51,294 nt of DNA from Paracoccus aeridis (GTDB taxonomy: Bacteria > Pseudomonadota > Alphaproteobacteria > Rhodobacterales > Rhodobacteraceae), in the NCBI RefSeq assembly GCF_004923205.2, contig NZ_SELD02000002.1:1-51294 (forward strand), in the 5' to 3' direction. The translations under genes were made by a program, and so were the position numbers. Every line of letters starts with the position of its first letter. The first letter of the stretch is position 1. Below are positions 1 to 8,330 of this stretch, piece by piece. Below the pieces are notes generated by a model. It had not been told where the DNA came from, did not search any database, and saw only the letters and a list, made by a program, of their open reading frames with translations.

Positions 1-21
1 CGGCAACGGATATCGAGGTGA

Positions 22-49
22 AAGGCCCGTCCCGGAAGGGGCGGGCCTT
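22..49 (+). terminator. Terminator-like hairpin at window start
   Basis: A GC-rich inverted repeat with arms AAGGCCCG and CGGGCCTT encloses a smaller CCC/GGG stem. It is followed by G and TCATT, not a clean T run. It probably ends transcription of a gene lying upstream of the window, of which only a few codons ending in TGA at 19-21 could be present. That gene cannot be identified. Confidence 0.55.
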
Positions 50-81
50 GTCATTGCACCGGAGCGTGCACAGGCCTCAGC

Positions 82-87
82 TACAAT
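82..87 (+). promoter_or_regulatory. Possible -10 box of the amidotransferase-like gene
   Basis: TACAAT matches five of six bases of the sigma-70 -10 consensus and lies 33 nt before the start codon at 115. No good -35 hexamer is seen 16-18 nt upstream, so this is a weak call. Confidence 0.25.
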
Positions 88-114
88 CACCGAGCGCCGA
101 TGAAGGGAGTCCAC

Positions 115-828
115 ATGAGGTTCGCGACCATGCCGTGCATGGCCCTTCTTGCAGGCCTGCTGTCGGCCGCTCCCGCCGCGGCCGGCACGGCACTGGTGTA
201 TGATGGTCTCGGCATTTGCGACGGATGCGCCGAAGCGGCGGCCGAGGTCGCGCGGCGCGCCGGGCTCACCCCTCGTCTTGTCGGCCCGGCGGGACTGGAG
301 ACACGCGCGCTTGCCGCGGCCGAGGTGATCATCGTCGGCGGAGGCGACGACCTGACCGCCCTGCACGAGGGCATCGGACGCCGCCGCCTCGAGATGATCG
401 CGGACTGGGTGGCGGAGGGCGGACACTACATGGGCCTTTGCGCCGGCGCCTATCTTGCCGGCAGGACGGTGGACGACCCGGGCGACGTGCCGGGACTGGA
501 CCTGTTCCAGGGCGATGCCTTCGCCTACAGCCCGTTTGCCGCGCGGGTCGAGACGGTGACATGGCAGGGACAACCGCTGAGGATGTACACGCAGGAGGCC
601 CCCGGCTTCGAGCTTGACGACGACTTCGCGGGCAAGATCGTGGCGCATTATGCTGACGGCACTCCGGCGGCCCTGCTCGTGCGCCATGGGAAAGGCCATG
701 TCGCCCTTTCCGGTCCGCATCCTGAAGCGACGGCCGACTGGCTTGCGGCCGACAGCCTTCCGCCAGAGCCGTTGCCGGGACCCGACCTTGCCGCCGACTT
801 CCTGCGCCTGGTGATATCCCGGCGCTAG
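115..828 (+). CDS. Secreted BPL_N / class I glutamine-amidotransferase-like protein
   Basis: The product is about 237 residues. It has a Sec-type signal peptide (about 1-23, ending in an Ala-rich stretch) and then a flavodoxin-like GATase1 fold. The sheet-end motif VIIVGGGDD is at 71-79 and a nucleophile-elbow-like GLCAGAY has Cys109. These match the BPL_N family (similar to the N-terminal domain of eukaryotic biotin-protein ligase), whose substrate is unknown. An in-frame ATG at 100 exists, but the AAGGGAG Shine-Dalgarno at 103-109 lies between it and the ATG at 115, so 115 is preferred. The gene sits upstream of rpsJ, which is not its usual company. Export to the periplasm is inferred. Confidence 0.75.
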   Translation: MRFATMPCMALLAGLLSAAPAAAGTALVYDGLGICDGCAEAAAEVARRAGLTPRLVGPAGLETRALAAAEVIIVGGGDDLTALHEGIGRRRLEMIADWVAEGGHYMGLCAGAYLAGRTVDDPGDVPGLDLFQGDAFAYSPFAARVETVTWQGQPLRMYTQEAPGFELDDDFAGKIVAHYADGTPAALLVRHGKGHVALSGPHPEATADWLAADSLPPEPLPGPDLAADFLRLVISRR

Positions 829-852
829 GACGTCTGCGCGCGCTCTCCCGAC

Positions 853-881
853 TTGACACGGGGGGCGGCATCCCTCAAAAG
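853..881 (+). promoter_or_regulatory. Candidate promoter of the S10 operon
   Basis: A perfect -35 hexamer TTGACA (853-858) is followed after 17 nt by CAAAAG (876-881), a weak -10. A consensus -35 with a poor -10 is common for alphaproteobacterial housekeeping promoters. A start near 888 would give rpsJ a leader of about 155 nt containing the hairpin at 932-967. Confidence 0.4.
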
Positions 882-931
882 CCCTCGTTGTCGCCGCTTC
901 GCTCGACAGATCACGAATCGGCTGCACCTGC

Positions 932-967
932 GCAGGCCGCCCGCCAAGGGGCGGCCTTGCAGTTTTT
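932..967 (+). terminator. Hairpin plus T-run in the rpsJ leader
   Basis: GGCCGCCC (935-942) pairs perfectly with GGGCGGCC (949-956) around a 6-nt loop. The stem extends by GCA/TGC with one bulge and is followed by AG and five T residues. It is a good intrinsic terminator. It either ends the amidotransferase-like transcript or acts as an attenuator in the S10 leader, depending on whether the promoter at 853 is real. Confidence 0.7.
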
Positions 968-1042
968 ACCATGGTCCGATGCTGGCGCCGCGTGGTGTGT
1001 CGTCAGCCTCTCGACTGAAATCCCCGATAGAGGGATGCTTTG

Positions 1043-1351
1043 ATGCAAAGCCAGACCATTCGTATCCGGCTCAAGGCGTTCGACTACCGCGTGCTCGACG
1101 CCAGCACGCTGGAGATCGTCAACACCGCCAAGCGGACCGGCGCGCAGGTGCGCGGCCCGATCCCGCTGCCGAACAAGATCGAGAAATTCACCGTCCTGCG
1201 CGGCCCGCACATCGACAAGAAATCCCGCGACCAGTGGGAGATCCGCACGCACAAGCGCCTGCTGGACATCGTCGATCCCACGCCGCAGACCGTGGACGCC
1301 CTCATGAAGCTCGACCTCGCCGCCGGCGTGGACGTCGAGATCAAGGTCTGA
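1043..1351 (+). CDS. rpsJ: 30S ribosomal protein S10
   Basis: This 102-residue protein is first of the S10-spc-alpha cluster. S10 sits in the 30S head and, in other bacteria, also acts as NusE in antitermination. The family-typical segments [14 protein letters not shown] and GPIPLP are visible. The ATG at 1043 is preferred over the overlapping TTG at 1040 because GAGGGA (1030-1035) is well spaced from it. That Shine-Dalgarno lies in a short ATCCC/GGGAT stem (1020-1036). rplC follows after 10 nt. Confidence 0.97.
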   Translation: MQSQTIRIRLKAFDYRVLDASTLEIVNTAKRTGAQVRGPIPLPNKIEKFTVLRGPHIDKKSRDQWEIRTHKRLLDIVDPTPQTVDALMKLDLAAGVDVEIKV

Positions 1352-1361
1352 GGGGGTCATC

Positions 1362-2213
1362 ATGCTGCGGACTGGTCTCATCGCCAAGAAGCTGGGCATG
1401 ACCCGGCTGTTCCTCGAGGACGGGCGCCAGGTGCCCGTCACCGTTCTCCACATTGACAACCTGCAGGTCGTCGCCCAACGCACCGCCGAGCGGGATGGCT
1501 ACGTCGCCGTCCAGCTGGGCGCGGGCGAGGCGAAGGCCAAGCGCGTGTCGGCGCCGATGCGCGGCCACTTCGCCAAGGCGAACGTCGCGCCCAAGCGCAA
1601 GATCGCGGAATTCCGCGTCGCCGCGGAGAACATGATCAACGTCGGTGAGGAAATCACCGCCGACCACTACTTTGCCGGGCAGTACGTCGACGTCGCCGGC
1701 ACCTCGATCGGCAAGGGCTTCGCCGGTGCCATGAAGCGGCACAACTTCGGCGGCCTGCGCGCCTCGCACGGCGTGTCGATCAGCCACCGCTCGCACGGCT
1801 CGACCGGGCAGTGCCAGGATCCGGGCAAGGTGTTCAAGGGCAAGAAGATGGCCGGTCACCTGGGTGCGGTGCGCGTCACGACCCAGAACCTGCAGGTCGT
1901 CCGCACCGACGCCGACCGCGGCCTGATCATGGTCAAGGGCTCGGTCCCCGGCTCCAAGGGCGGCTGGGTCACGATCAAGGACGCCGTCAAGAAGGCGGTC
2001 CCCGAGAACGTGATCTACCCCGCCGGCCTGCGCTCGATGGCCGAGGAAGCCCGCCGCCTGGCCGAGGAGGCCGCCGCAGCCGCCGCCGCTGAAGAAGAAG
2101 CCGCGCGTCAGGCCGCCGCCGAAGCCGAAGCCGCCGCGATCGCCGCTGCCGAGGCAGACGCCGCCGCCGCACCGGCCGAAGGCGACGCCGCGCCCGAAGG
2201 AGACAAGGAATGA
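1362..2213 (+). CDS. rplC: 50S ribosomal protein L3 with Ala/Glu-rich tail
   Basis: This 283-residue early-assembly protein binds 23S rRNA near the peptidyl-transferase centre. Residues 1 to about 215 are recognisable L3, starting [15 protein letters not shown] and including the conserved [18 protein letters not shown] region. Residues about 227-283 form an extra Ala/Glu-rich, probably helical tail absent from the roughly 209-residue E. coli protein. The tail lacks aromatic residues and is likely helical or disordered. The stop overlaps the rplD start as ATGA, so the two are probably translationally coupled. Confidence 0.97.
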   Translation: MLRTGLIAKKLGMTRLFLEDGRQVPVTVLHIDNLQVVAQRTAERDGYVAVQLGAGEAKAKRVSAPMRGHFAKANVAPKRKIAEFRVAAENMINVGEEITADHYFAGQYVDVAGTSIGKGFAGAMKRHNFGGLRASHGVSISHRSHGSTGQCQDPGKVFKGKKMAGHLGAVRVTTQNLQVVRTDADRGLIMVKGSVPGSKGGWVTIKDAVKKAVPENVIYPAGLRSMAEEARRLAEEAAAAAAAEEEAARQAAAEAEAAAIAAAEADAAAAPAEGDAAPEGDKE

Positions 2214-2830
2214 AACTCAACGTGATTTCTCTGTCCGCGGGCACCGCCGGGGACATCGATCTGTCGGACGAGATCTTCGGGCTGGAGCCGCGCGCGGACC
2301 TTCTGCACCGTGTCGTCCGCTGGCAGCGCGCCAAGGCGCAGCAGGGCACGCACGCGACGCTCGGCAAGTCCGACGTGTCGTACTCGACCAAGAAGATCTA
2401 CCGCCAGAAGGGCACCGGCGGCGCACGCCACGGGTCCCGCAAGGCGCCGATCTTCCGGAAGGGTGGCGTCTACAAGGGCCCGGTCCCGCGTTCGCACGCG
2501 TTCGACCTGCCCAAGAAGGTGCGCGCGCTCGGCCTGAAGCACGCCCTGTCGGCCAAGGCCGCGAGCGGCGAGCTGGTGATCCTGGATAACCTGGACCTCG
2601 GCGCAGCCAAGACCTCGGCCGTCGCGAAGGCGGTCAAGGAGCAGGGCTGGAAGCGCGTCCTGGTCATCGACGGCGCCGACGTGAACGAGAACTTCGCGCG
2701 CGCCGCCCGCAACCTGGAAGGCGTGGATGTGCTGCCCTCGATGGGCGCCAACGTCTATGACATCCTCAAGCGCGACACGCTGGTGATCACGCGCGCGGGT
2801 GTCGAAGCCCTGGAGGCCCGACTGAAATGA
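2210..2830 (+). CDS. rplD: 50S ribosomal protein L4
   Basis: This 206-residue protein lines the exit tunnel through its extended loop and in E. coli also represses the S10 operon. The conserved loop segment [15 protein letters not shown] is present. The start overlaps the rplC stop by 4 nt (ATGA) and the stop overlaps the rplW start the same way. Whether L4 controls this operon, for example through the leader hairpin at 932-967, is not shown by the sequence. Confidence 0.97.
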   Translation: MKLNVISLSAGTAGDIDLSDEIFGLEPRADLLHRVVRWQRAKAQQGTHATLGKSDVSYSTKKIYRQKGTGGARHGSRKAPIFRKGGVYKGPVPRSHAFDLPKKVRALGLKHALSAKAASGELVILDNLDLGAAKTSAVAKAVKEQGWKRVLVIDGADVNENFARAARNLEGVDVLPSMGANVYDILKRDTLVITRAGVEALEARLK

Positions 2831-3138
2831 GCGCGACGGATCGCAACAAGCCCGAGCACTACGACGTGATCGTGAAGCCGATCATCACCGAAAAGGCGAC
2901 GCTGACCGGCGAGACCTCGAACGCGGTGGTGTTCCAGGTCGCGAAATCGGCCACCAAGCCGATGATCAGGAACGCGGTCGAGGCGCTGTTCGGCGTCAAG
3001 GTGAAGGCGGTCAACACGACCATCACCAAGGGCAAGACCAAGCGTTTCCGCGGCCGCCCCGGCGTCCGCAGCGACGTGAAGAAGGCCTACGTCTCGCTGG
3101 AAGCCGGCAACACGATCGACGTGAACACCGGTCTCTGA
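2827..3138 (+). CDS. rplW: 50S ribosomal protein L23
   Basis: This 103-residue protein is at the tunnel exit and is known in the family as a docking site for trigger factor and SRP. The signature [11 protein letters not shown] is near the N terminus, and [11 protein letters not shown] with [17 protein letters not shown] is typical of L23. Its ATG lies in the rplD stop (ATGA). It is followed by a 114-nt gap full of stem-loops before rplB, which is unusual because these two genes are normally close. Confidence 0.97.
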   Translation: MSATDRNKPEHYDVIVKPIITEKATLTGETSNAVVFQVAKSATKPMIRNAVEALFGVKVKAVNTTITKGKTKRFRGRPGVRSDVKKAYVSLEAGNTIDVNTGL

Positions 3139-3147
3139 AGACCGATC

Positions 3148-3176
3148 GCGCGGCCTCGGGCAAGCCGGGGCCGCGC
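3148..3176 (+). other. Stem-loop after rplW
   Basis: GCGCGGCC (3148-3155) and GGCCGCGC (3169-3176) form a perfect 8-bp GC stem. There is no T run, so it is more likely a processing or stability element, or a pause site, than a simple terminator. Confidence 0.6.
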
Positions 3177-3183
3177 GGCGCAT

Positions 3184-3229
3184 GACTGAAACGGACCTTC
3201 CGGTCCGCGACTGAAACGGACCTCAGGTC
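3184..3229 (+). repeat. Two 15-bp direct repeats, each starting a hairpin
   Basis: GACTGAAACGGACCT occurs at 3184-3198 and again at 3209-3223. Each copy opens a small stem: CGGACC/GGTCCG in the first and GGACCT/AGGTCC in the second. The pair lies between rplW and rplB, 24-70 nt before the rplB start. Confidence 0.7.
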
Positions 3230-3252
3230 CAAGGCAACGGAAGACAGAAAGC

Positions 3253-4089
3253 ATGGCACTCAAGTCGTACAAACCGACGACGCCTGGCCAGCGTGGGCTG
3301 GTTCTGATCGACCGTTCGGAGCTTTGGAAAGGCCGCCCCGTGAAGACCCTGACCGAGGGTCTGACCAAGACGGGCGGCCGGAACAACACCGGACGCGTCA
3401 CGATGTGGCACAAGGGCGGCGGGGCGAAACGGCTCTACCGCGTCGTCGACTTCAAGCGTCGCAAGTTCGACGTGTCCGCGACCGTGGAACGGATCGAATA
3501 CGACCCGAACCGCACCGCGTTCATCGCGCTGATCCGCTATGACGACGGCGAGCAGGCGTACATCATCGCGCCGCAGCGCCTCGCCATCGGCGACAAGGTC
3601 GTGGCCGCGGCCCGCGCCGACATCAAGCCGGGCAACGCGATGCCGTTCTCGGGCATGCCGATCGGCACGATCGTCCACAACGTCGAGCTGAAGCCCGGCA
3701 AGGGCGGCCAGATCGCACGTTCGGCCGGCACCTACGCGCAATTCGTGGGCCGTGACGGCGGCTACGCGCAGATCCGCCTGTCCTCGGGCGAGCTGCGGAT
3801 GGTGCGCCAGGAATGCATGGCGACGATCGGCGCGGTGTCGAACGCCGACCACTCGAACCAGAACCTCGGCAAGGCCGGGCGCAAGCGGCACATGGGCGTC
3901 CGCCCGACCGTCCGCGGCGTCGCGATGAACCCGATCGACCACCCGCACGGCGGTGGCGAAGGCCGCACCTCGGGCGGGCGCCACCCGGTGACCCCGTGGG
4001 GCAAGCCCACCAAGGGCAAGAAGACCCGCAGCAACAAGTCGACCGACAAGTACATCCTGCGGTCGCGTCACGCGAAGAAGGGGCGCTGA
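3253..4089 (+). CDS. rplB: 50S ribosomal protein L2
   Basis: This 278-residue protein is one of the most conserved large-subunit proteins and is needed for subunit association and peptidyl-transferase activity. The start [15 protein letters not shown], the segment [15 protein letters not shown] containing the conserved histidine region, and the basic C terminus are all typical. The length equals the family norm. rpsS begins 3 nt after the stop. The only oddity is the hairpin-rich region upstream. Confidence 0.98.
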   Translation: MALKSYKPTTPGQRGLVLIDRSELWKGRPVKTLTEGLTKTGGRNNTGRVTMWHKGGGAKRLYRVVDFKRRKFDVSATVERIEYDPNRTAFIALIRYDDGEQAYIIAPQRLAIGDKVVAAARADIKPGNAMPFSGMPIGTIVHNVELKPGKGGQIARSAGTYAQFVGRDGGYAQIRLSSGELRMVRQECMATIGAVSNADHSNQNLGKAGRKRHMGVRPTVRGVAMNPIDHPHGGGEGRTSGGRHPVTPWGKPTKGKKTRSNKSTDKYILRSRHAKKGR

Positions 4090-4092
4090 TCC

Positions 4093-4371
4093 ATGGCACG
4101 TTCTATCTGGAAGGGCCCGTTCGTCGACGCCTATGTCCTTCGCAAGGCCGAGAAGGCCCGCGAATCCGGCAAGTCGGACGTCATCAAGATCTGGTCGCGC
4201 CGTTCGACCATCCTGCCGCAGTTCGTCGGCCTGACCTTCGCCGTCTACAACGGGCACAAGCACATTCCCGTTGCCGTCACCGAAGAGATGATCGGCCAGA
4301 AGTTCGGTGAGTACTCGCCGACCCGGACCTACTACGGTCACGCGGCCGACAAGAAAGCGAAGAGGAAGTAA
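4093..4371 (+). CDS. rpsS: 30S ribosomal protein S19
   Basis: This 92-residue protein of the 30S head contacts S13 and the subunit bridge. [12 protein letters not shown], the [13 protein letters not shown] region and [21 protein letters not shown] are family signatures. It is tightly packed, with 3 nt to rplB upstream and 6 nt to rplV downstream. Length and sequence are unremarkable. Confidence 0.98.
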   Translation: MARSIWKGPFVDAYVLRKAEKARESGKSDVIKIWSRRSTILPQFVGLTFAVYNGHKHIPVAVTEEMIGQKFGEYSPTRTYYGHAADKKAKRK

Positions 4372-4377
4372 TCCCCC

Positions 4378-4860
4378 ATGGGTAAGGAAAACAATCCGCG
4401 CCGCGTGGCGGAGAACGAGGCGTTCGCCAAGACCAAGATGCTGCGCACCTCGCCGCAGAAGCTCAATCTCGTCGCCGCCATGATCCGCGGCAAGAAGGTG
4501 GACAAGGCGCTGGCCGACCTCACCTTCTCGAAGCGCCGGATTGCGGGCGACGTGAAGAAGTGCCTGCAGTCGGCCATCGCCAACGCCGAGAACAACCACA
4601 ACCTGGACGTCGACAACCTGGTCGTCGCCGAGGCGTGGGTCGGCAAGAACCTGGTCCTCAAGCGCGGCCGTCCGCGTGCGCGCGGCCGGTTCGGCAAGAT
4701 CATGAAGCCGTTCTCGGAAATCACCATCAAGGTGCGGGAGGTCGATCTGGCCGCCGCCGAGGCCGCCAAGAAGGCCGCGAAGCTGCAGAAGCGGACCGCG
4801 TCGAACCGGCAGGCCGAGGCCACCGCAACCCCTGAAGCCGCCGTCGAGGAGCACGCGTAA
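4378..4860 (+). CDS. rplV: 50S ribosomal protein L22 with C-terminal extension
   Basis: This 160-residue protein contributes a beta hairpin to the exit tunnel. The L22 core is clear, with [18 protein letters not shown] near the N terminus and [14 protein letters not shown] in the tunnel hairpin. The protein is about 50 residues longer than the E. coli form, with an Ala/Lys/Glu-rich tail after about residue 120. Its stop TAA shares one base with the rpsC ATG (TAATG). Confidence 0.96.
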   Translation: MGKENNPRRVAENEAFAKTKMLRTSPQKLNLVAAMIRGKKVDKALADLTFSKRRIAGDVKKCLQSAIANAENNHNLDVDNLVVAEAWVGKNLVLKRGRPRARGRFGKIMKPFSEITIKVREVDLAAAEAAKKAAKLQKRTASNRQAEATATPEAAVEEHA

Positions 4861-5576
4861 TGGGACAGAAGGTCAACCCCATCGGGATGCGCCTCCAGGT
4901 CAACCGCACCTGGGACAGCCGGTGGTATGCAGACGACAAGGACTACGGCAAGCTGCTGCTCGAGGATCTCAAGATCCGCGACTTCATCCACGATGAAGCC
5001 AAGCAGGCCGGCGTCAGCCGCGTGATCATCGAACGCCCGCACAAGAAGGCGCGCGTCACGATCCACGCCGCGCGTCCGGGCGTGATCATCGGCAAGAAGG
5101 GCGCCGATATCGAGACCCTGCGCGGCAAGCTCGCCAGGTTCACCGACAGCGAGCTGCACCTGAACATCGTCGAGGTCCGCAAGCCGGAACTCGACGCCCA
5201 GCTGGTGGCGGAATCGATCGCCCAGCAGCTGGAACGCCGGGTCTCGTTCCGCCGCGCGATGAAGCGCTCGGTCCAGAACGCGATGCGGATGGGTGCGCTG
5301 GGGATCCGCGTGAACGTCGCCGGCCGTCTGGGCGGCGCCGAGATCGCGCGGACCGAATGGTACCGCGAGGGTCGGGTGCCGCTGCACACGCTGCGGGCCG
5401 ACATCGACTACGCGCTGTCGGAAGCCTCGACCCCCTACGGGATCATCGGCGTGAAGGTCTGGATCTTCAAGGGCGAGATCATGGAACACGACCCGCAGGC
5501 CCACGAGCGCCGCGCCGCCTCGGCGCAGGAAGGCCCGGCCTCGCGTGGTCCGCGCCGCGACCGCGACGCGCGCTAA
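4860..5576 (+). CDS. rpsC: 30S ribosomal protein S3
   Basis: This 238-residue protein of the mRNA entry channel carries a type II KH domain with the GKKG loop at about 78-81 ([14 protein letters not shown]). The C-terminal S3 domain contains [21 protein letters not shown] short Arg/Ala-rich tail ends the protein. Translation probably couples to rplV through TAATG, and rplP begins 12 nt downstream. Confidence 0.98.
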   Translation: MGQKVNPIGMRLQVNRTWDSRWYADDKDYGKLLLEDLKIRDFIHDEAKQAGVSRVIIERPHKKARVTIHAARPGVIIGKKGADIETLRGKLARFTDSELHLNIVEVRKPELDAQLVAESIAQQLERRVSFRRAMKRSVQNAMRMGALGIRVNVAGRLGGAEIARTEWYREGRVPLHTLRADIDYALSEASTPYGIIGVKVWIFKGEIMEHDPQAHERRAASAQEGPASRGPRRDRDAR

Positions 5577-5588
5577 GGAGACAGGGAA

Positions 5589-6002
5589 ATGCTGCAACCG
5601 AAACGGACCAAGTTCCGCAAACAGCACAAGGGCCGCATCCACGGCGAGGCGAAGGGCGGGTTCAACCTGAACTTCGGCTCGTTCGCCCTGAAGGCAACCG
5701 AGCCGGAGCGGGTCACCGCCCGCCAGATCGAGGCGGCGCGCCGCGCGATCACCCGGCACATGAAGCGCCAGGGCCGCGTCTGGATCCGGATCTTCCCGGA
5801 CGTCCCGGTCTCGTCCAAGCCGACCGAGGTGCGGATGGGCAAGGGCAAGGGCTCGATCGACTTCTGGGCGGCCCGCGTCCACCCCGGCCGGATCATGTTC
5901 GAGATCGACGGCGTCAGCGACGACATCGCCCGCGAGGCGCTGCGCCTCGGCGCGATGAAGCTGCCGGTCCTCACCCGGATCGTTCACCGCGAAGACTGGT
6001 GA
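5589..6002 (+). CDS. rplP: 50S ribosomal protein L16
   Basis: This 137-residue protein of the tRNA-binding groove starts [16 protein letters not shown] and carries the conserved [15 protein letters not shown] segment. The length equals the family norm. Translation starts after the AGGGAAATG context. It is followed by a perfect terminator-like hairpin, whereas in most bacteria rpmC follows directly or overlaps. Confidence 0.98.
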   Translation: MLQPKRTKFRKQHKGRIHGEAKGGFNLNFGSFALKATEPERVTARQIEAARRAITRHMKRQGRVWIRIFPDVPVSSKPTEVRMGKGKGSIDFWAARVHPGRIMFEIDGVSDDIAREALRLGAMKLPVLTRIVHREDW

Positions 6003-6037
6003 TCCCGGCGGGCTCCTGAGGCCTGGTCGAGGTTCTG

Positions 6038-6065
6038 GGCCCCGCCGGTGACGGCGGGGCCTTTC
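6038..6065 (+). terminator. Terminator-like hairpin between rplP and rpmC
   Basis: GGCCCCGCCG (6038-6047) and CGGCGGGGCC (6052-6061) form a perfect 10-bp stem with a GTGA tetraloop, followed by TTTCC. It would be expected to stop or pause at least part of the transcription coming from the rpsJ side. Confidence 0.65.
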
Positions 6066-6107
6066 CGTCGGAAGGTGCGGCTACGGGCGAAAGCCGCCAG
6101 CTTCCGC

Positions 6108-6136
6108 TTGCCATCGGCCGGCGCAGCATGTATGCG
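6108..6136 (+). promoter_or_regulatory. Weak candidate promoter for rpmC and following genes
   Basis: TTGCCA (6108-6113), a 17-nt spacer and TATGCG (6131-6136) lie between the hairpin at 6038 and rpmC. The long 217-nt gap and the hairpin make an internal promoter plausible, but the hexamers are only partial matches. Confidence 0.3.
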
Positions 6137-6219
6137 CAGGCCTTCATCTCTAACTCCACCGGGAATCAGGGTGGCCCAGGCGACTGGGGCTCTCCGGTGA
6201 TGTTGAAAGGAAATGGCGC

Positions 6220-6426
6220 ATGAAAGCGCAGGAACTGATGAACCAGACGCCGGAACAGCTGCGCGAGCAGCTGGTGGCGCTGAAGAAGGAAGCGTTCAAC
6301 CTGCGCTTCCAGCAGGCGACCGGCCAGCTTGAGTCGACCGCCCGCATGCGCGCCGTGCGCCGCGACGTGGCCCGCGTCAAGACCGTCATGAACCAGAAGG
6401 CCGCCGCCGCGGCCGCGACGAACTGA
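6220..6426 (+). CDS. rpmC: 50S ribosomal protein L29
   Basis: This 68-residue helical-hairpin protein is near the tunnel exit. [18 protein letters not shown] and [17 protein letters not shown] are family features. A GAAAGGAA ribosome-binding site lies about 8 nt upstream. Its separation from rplP by 217 nt with a hairpin is unusual. rpsQ follows after 12 nt. Confidence 0.96.
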   Translation: MKAQELMNQTPEQLREQLVALKKEAFNLRFQQATGQLESTARMRAVRRDVARVKTVMNQKAAAAAATN

Positions 6427-6438
6427 GGAGCTTGACCC

Positions 6439-6690
6439 ATGCCGAGACGCATCCTGCAAGGCAAGGTGACCAGCGACAAGAACGAGCAGACCATCACGGT
6501 CCTCGTCGAACGCCGCTTCAAGCATCCGCTGCTGCACAAGACCGTCCGTTCGTCCAAGAAGTACCGGGCGCACGACGCGAACAACCAGTTCAAGGTCGGG
6601 GACACCGTCCGCATCGTCGAATGCGCGCCGATTTCCAAGACCAAGCGCTGGACCGTCCTGTCCGACGAGGCGCAGGCCGTCCAGGCCTGA
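6439..6690 (+). CDS. rpsQ: 30S ribosomal protein S17
   Basis: This 83-residue OB-fold protein binds 16S rRNA early in 30S assembly. [18 protein letters not shown] and the [18 protein letters not shown] segment are typical. A GAGGAG ribosome-binding site overlaps the end of rpmC. A 70-nt gap with a stable hairpin separates it from rplN. Confidence 0.97.
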   Translation: MPRRILQGKVTSDKNEQTITVLVERRFKHPLLHKTVRSSKKYRAHDANNQFKVGDTVRIVECAPISKTKRWTVLSDEAQAVQA

Positions 6691-6716
6691 GCCGCACCAA
6701 GACTGATCGAAACCCT

Positions 6717-6741
6717 GGGGCCGGACCTGCATCCGGTCCCC
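6717..6741 (+). other. Stem-loop between rpsQ and rplN
   Basis: GGGGCCGGA (6717-6725) pairs with TCCGGTCCCC (6732-6741), leaving one bulged T and a 6-nt loop. It is not followed by a T run. It ends 19 nt before the rplN start. Confidence 0.55.
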
Positions 6742-6760
6742 AAAGGTCGGGAGAAACCGA

Positions 6761-7129
6761 ATGATCCAGATGCAGACCAATCTGGATGTTGCTGACAACT
6801 CCGGCGCTCGCCGGGTGCAGTGCATCAAGGTTCTGGGTGGCTCGCACCGTCGCTATGCGTCGGTCGGCGACATCATCGTCGTGTCCGTCAAGGAAGCCAT
6901 CCCGCGCGGCCGCGTGAAGAAGGGCGACGTCCGCAAGGCCGTCGTCGTGCGCACCGCCAAGGAAGTGTCGCGCGAAGATGGCACGTCCATCCGCTTCGAC
7001 CGCAACGCCGCCGTCATCCTGAACAACCAGGGCGAGCCGGTCGGGACCCGTATCTTCGGGCCGGTCGTCCGCGAACTGCGCGCGAAGAACTTCATGAAGA
7101 TCATCTCGCTTGCGCCGGAGGTGCTGTGA
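6761..7129 (+). CDS. rplN: 50S ribosomal protein L14
   Basis: This 122-residue protein forms an inter-subunit bridge. It starts [18 protein letters not shown] and contains the conserved [13 protein letters not shown] region and a [14 protein letters not shown] terminus. The length is exactly typical. The stop overlaps the rplX start by one base (TGATG). Confidence 0.98.
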   Translation: MIQMQTNLDVADNSGARRVQCIKVLGGSHRRYASVGDIIVVSVKEAIPRGRVKKGDVRKAVVVRTAKEVSREDGTSIRFDRNAAVILNNQGEPVGTRIFGPVVRELRAKNFMKIISLAPEVL

Positions 7130-7434
7130 TGGCCGCCAAGCTGAAGAAGGGTGACACCGTCGTCGTCCTGACGGGCAAGGACAAGGGAAAGACCGGCGAG
7201 ATCACGCAGGTCATGCCCAAGGACAACAAGGCCGTCGTCGATGGCGTGAACATCGCGCTGCGTCACACCCGCCAGTCGCAGACGAGCCAGGGCGGCCGCG
7301 TTCCCAAGAACATGCCGATCGACCTGTCGAACCTCGCGCTGCTGGACAAGAACGGCAAGGCGACCCGCGTCGGCTTCCGCATGGAAGGCGACCGGAAGGT
7401 GCGCTTCGCCAAGACCACGGGAGACGTGATCTGA
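7129..7434 (+). CDS. rplX: 50S ribosomal protein L24
   Basis: This 101-residue KOW-domain assembly initiator starts [20 protein letters not shown]. The frame stays open further upstream inside rplN, but the ATG at 7129 sits in the TGATG junction and gives the family-typical N terminus. The stop overlaps the rplE start as TGATG. rplN, rplX and rplE are therefore likely translated as a coupled set. Confidence 0.97.
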   Translation: MAAKLKKGDTVVVLTGKDKGKTGEITQVMPKDNKAVVDGVNIALRHTRQSQTSQGGRVPKNMPIDLSNLALLDKNGKATRVGFRMEGDRKVRFAKTTGDVI

Positions 7435-7994
7435 TGCTCGACCAAGCAAGCTACACCCCGCGCCTGAAGGCCGAGTTCCGCGACCGCATCCGTGCGGCGA
7501 TGAAGGAGGAGTTCGGCTACAGGAACGACATGCAGATCCCGCGCCTGGACAAGATCGTCCTGAACATGGGCGTCGGCGAAGCGGTCAAGGACACCAAGAA
7601 GGTCAAGCAGGCCGCCGAGGAACTGTCCCTGATCGCCGGCCAGAAAGCCGTCATCACCCACGCCAAGAAGTCGATCGCCGGCTTCCGCGTGCGCGAGGAG
7701 ATGCCGCTGGGCACCAAGGTGACCCTGCGCGGCGACCGGATGTACGAATTCCTGGACCGCCTGATCAACATCGCGCTGCCCCGCGTCCGCGACTTCCGCG
7801 GCGTCAAGGGCACGTCGTTCGACGGCCGCGGCAACTATGCCATGGGCCTCAAGGAGCAGATCGTTTTCCCGGAGATCAACTTCGACAAGGTCGACGAGGT
7901 TCTGGGGATGGACATCATCATCGCGACCACGGCCAAGACCGATGCCGAGGCGAAGGCGCTGTTGAAGCACTTCAACATGCCCTTCAACAGCTGA
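7434..7994 (+). CDS. rplE: 50S ribosomal protein L5
   Basis: This 186-residue 5S rRNA-binding protein of the central protuberance shows the conserved [16 protein letters not shown] segment, the [20 protein letters not shown] region and the [14 protein letters not shown] motif. Some relatives are a few residues shorter at the N terminus, but the TGATG junction supports this start. rpsN follows after 19 nt. Confidence 0.98.
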   Translation: MLDQASYTPRLKAEFRDRIRAAMKEEFGYRNDMQIPRLDKIVLNMGVGEAVKDTKKVKQAAEELSLIAGQKAVITHAKKSIAGFRVREEMPLGTKVTLRGDRMYEFLDRLINIALPRVRDFRGVKGTSFDGRGNYAMGLKEQIVFPEINFDKVDEVLGMDIIIATTAKTDAEAKALLKHFNMPFNS

Positions 7995-8013
7995 TCGCGC
8001 GAGGAATCTGATA

Positions 8014-8319
8014 ATGGCTAAGAAATCCATGATCGAGCGTCAGAAGAAGCGCGAGCGGATGGTGGCGAAGTTCGCCTCCAAGCGCGCTGCCCTGAACGAA
8101 ATCATCAACGACCAGGACCGGCCGATGGAAGAGCGGTTCAAGGCGACGCTGTCGCTTGCCGAACTGCCGCGCAATTCGTCGGCGACGCGCCTGAACAATC
8201 GCTGCGAGCTGACCGGCCGTCCGCGCGCGTATTACCGCAAGCTGCGCCTGTCGCGGATCATGCTGCGCGAGCTCGGCTCGCAGGGCCAGATCCCCGGCAT
8301 GGTCAAGTCGAGCTGGTAA
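8014..8319 (+). CDS. rpsN: 30S ribosomal protein S14, zinc-independent type
   Basis: This 101-residue protein of the 30S head is the long C- form. It lacks the CxxC...CxxC zinc motif found in short S14 proteins. [16 protein letters not shown] and the C-terminal [24 protein letters not shown] region, of which the last 16 residues are nearly invariant, identify it. A GAGGAA site precedes the start. Confidence 0.97.
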   Translation: MAKKSMIERQKKRERMVAKFASKRAALNEIINDQDRPMEERFKATLSLAELPRNSSATRLNNRCELTGRPRAYYRKLRLSRIMLRELGSQGQIPGMVKSSW

Positions 8320-8330
8320 GGGGGTAACAG

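Noticed and set aside
1040..1042. TTG start of rpsJ
   Set aside because: It overlaps the ATG at 1043, which is better spaced from GAGGGA and gives the normal S10 N terminus.
3223..4854. 543-residue open frame on the minus strand opposite rplB-rpsS-rplV
   Set aside because: It is antisense to three certain ribosomal genes, has His/Arg/Gly-rich composition typical of complementary frames in GC-rich DNA, and no recognisable domain.
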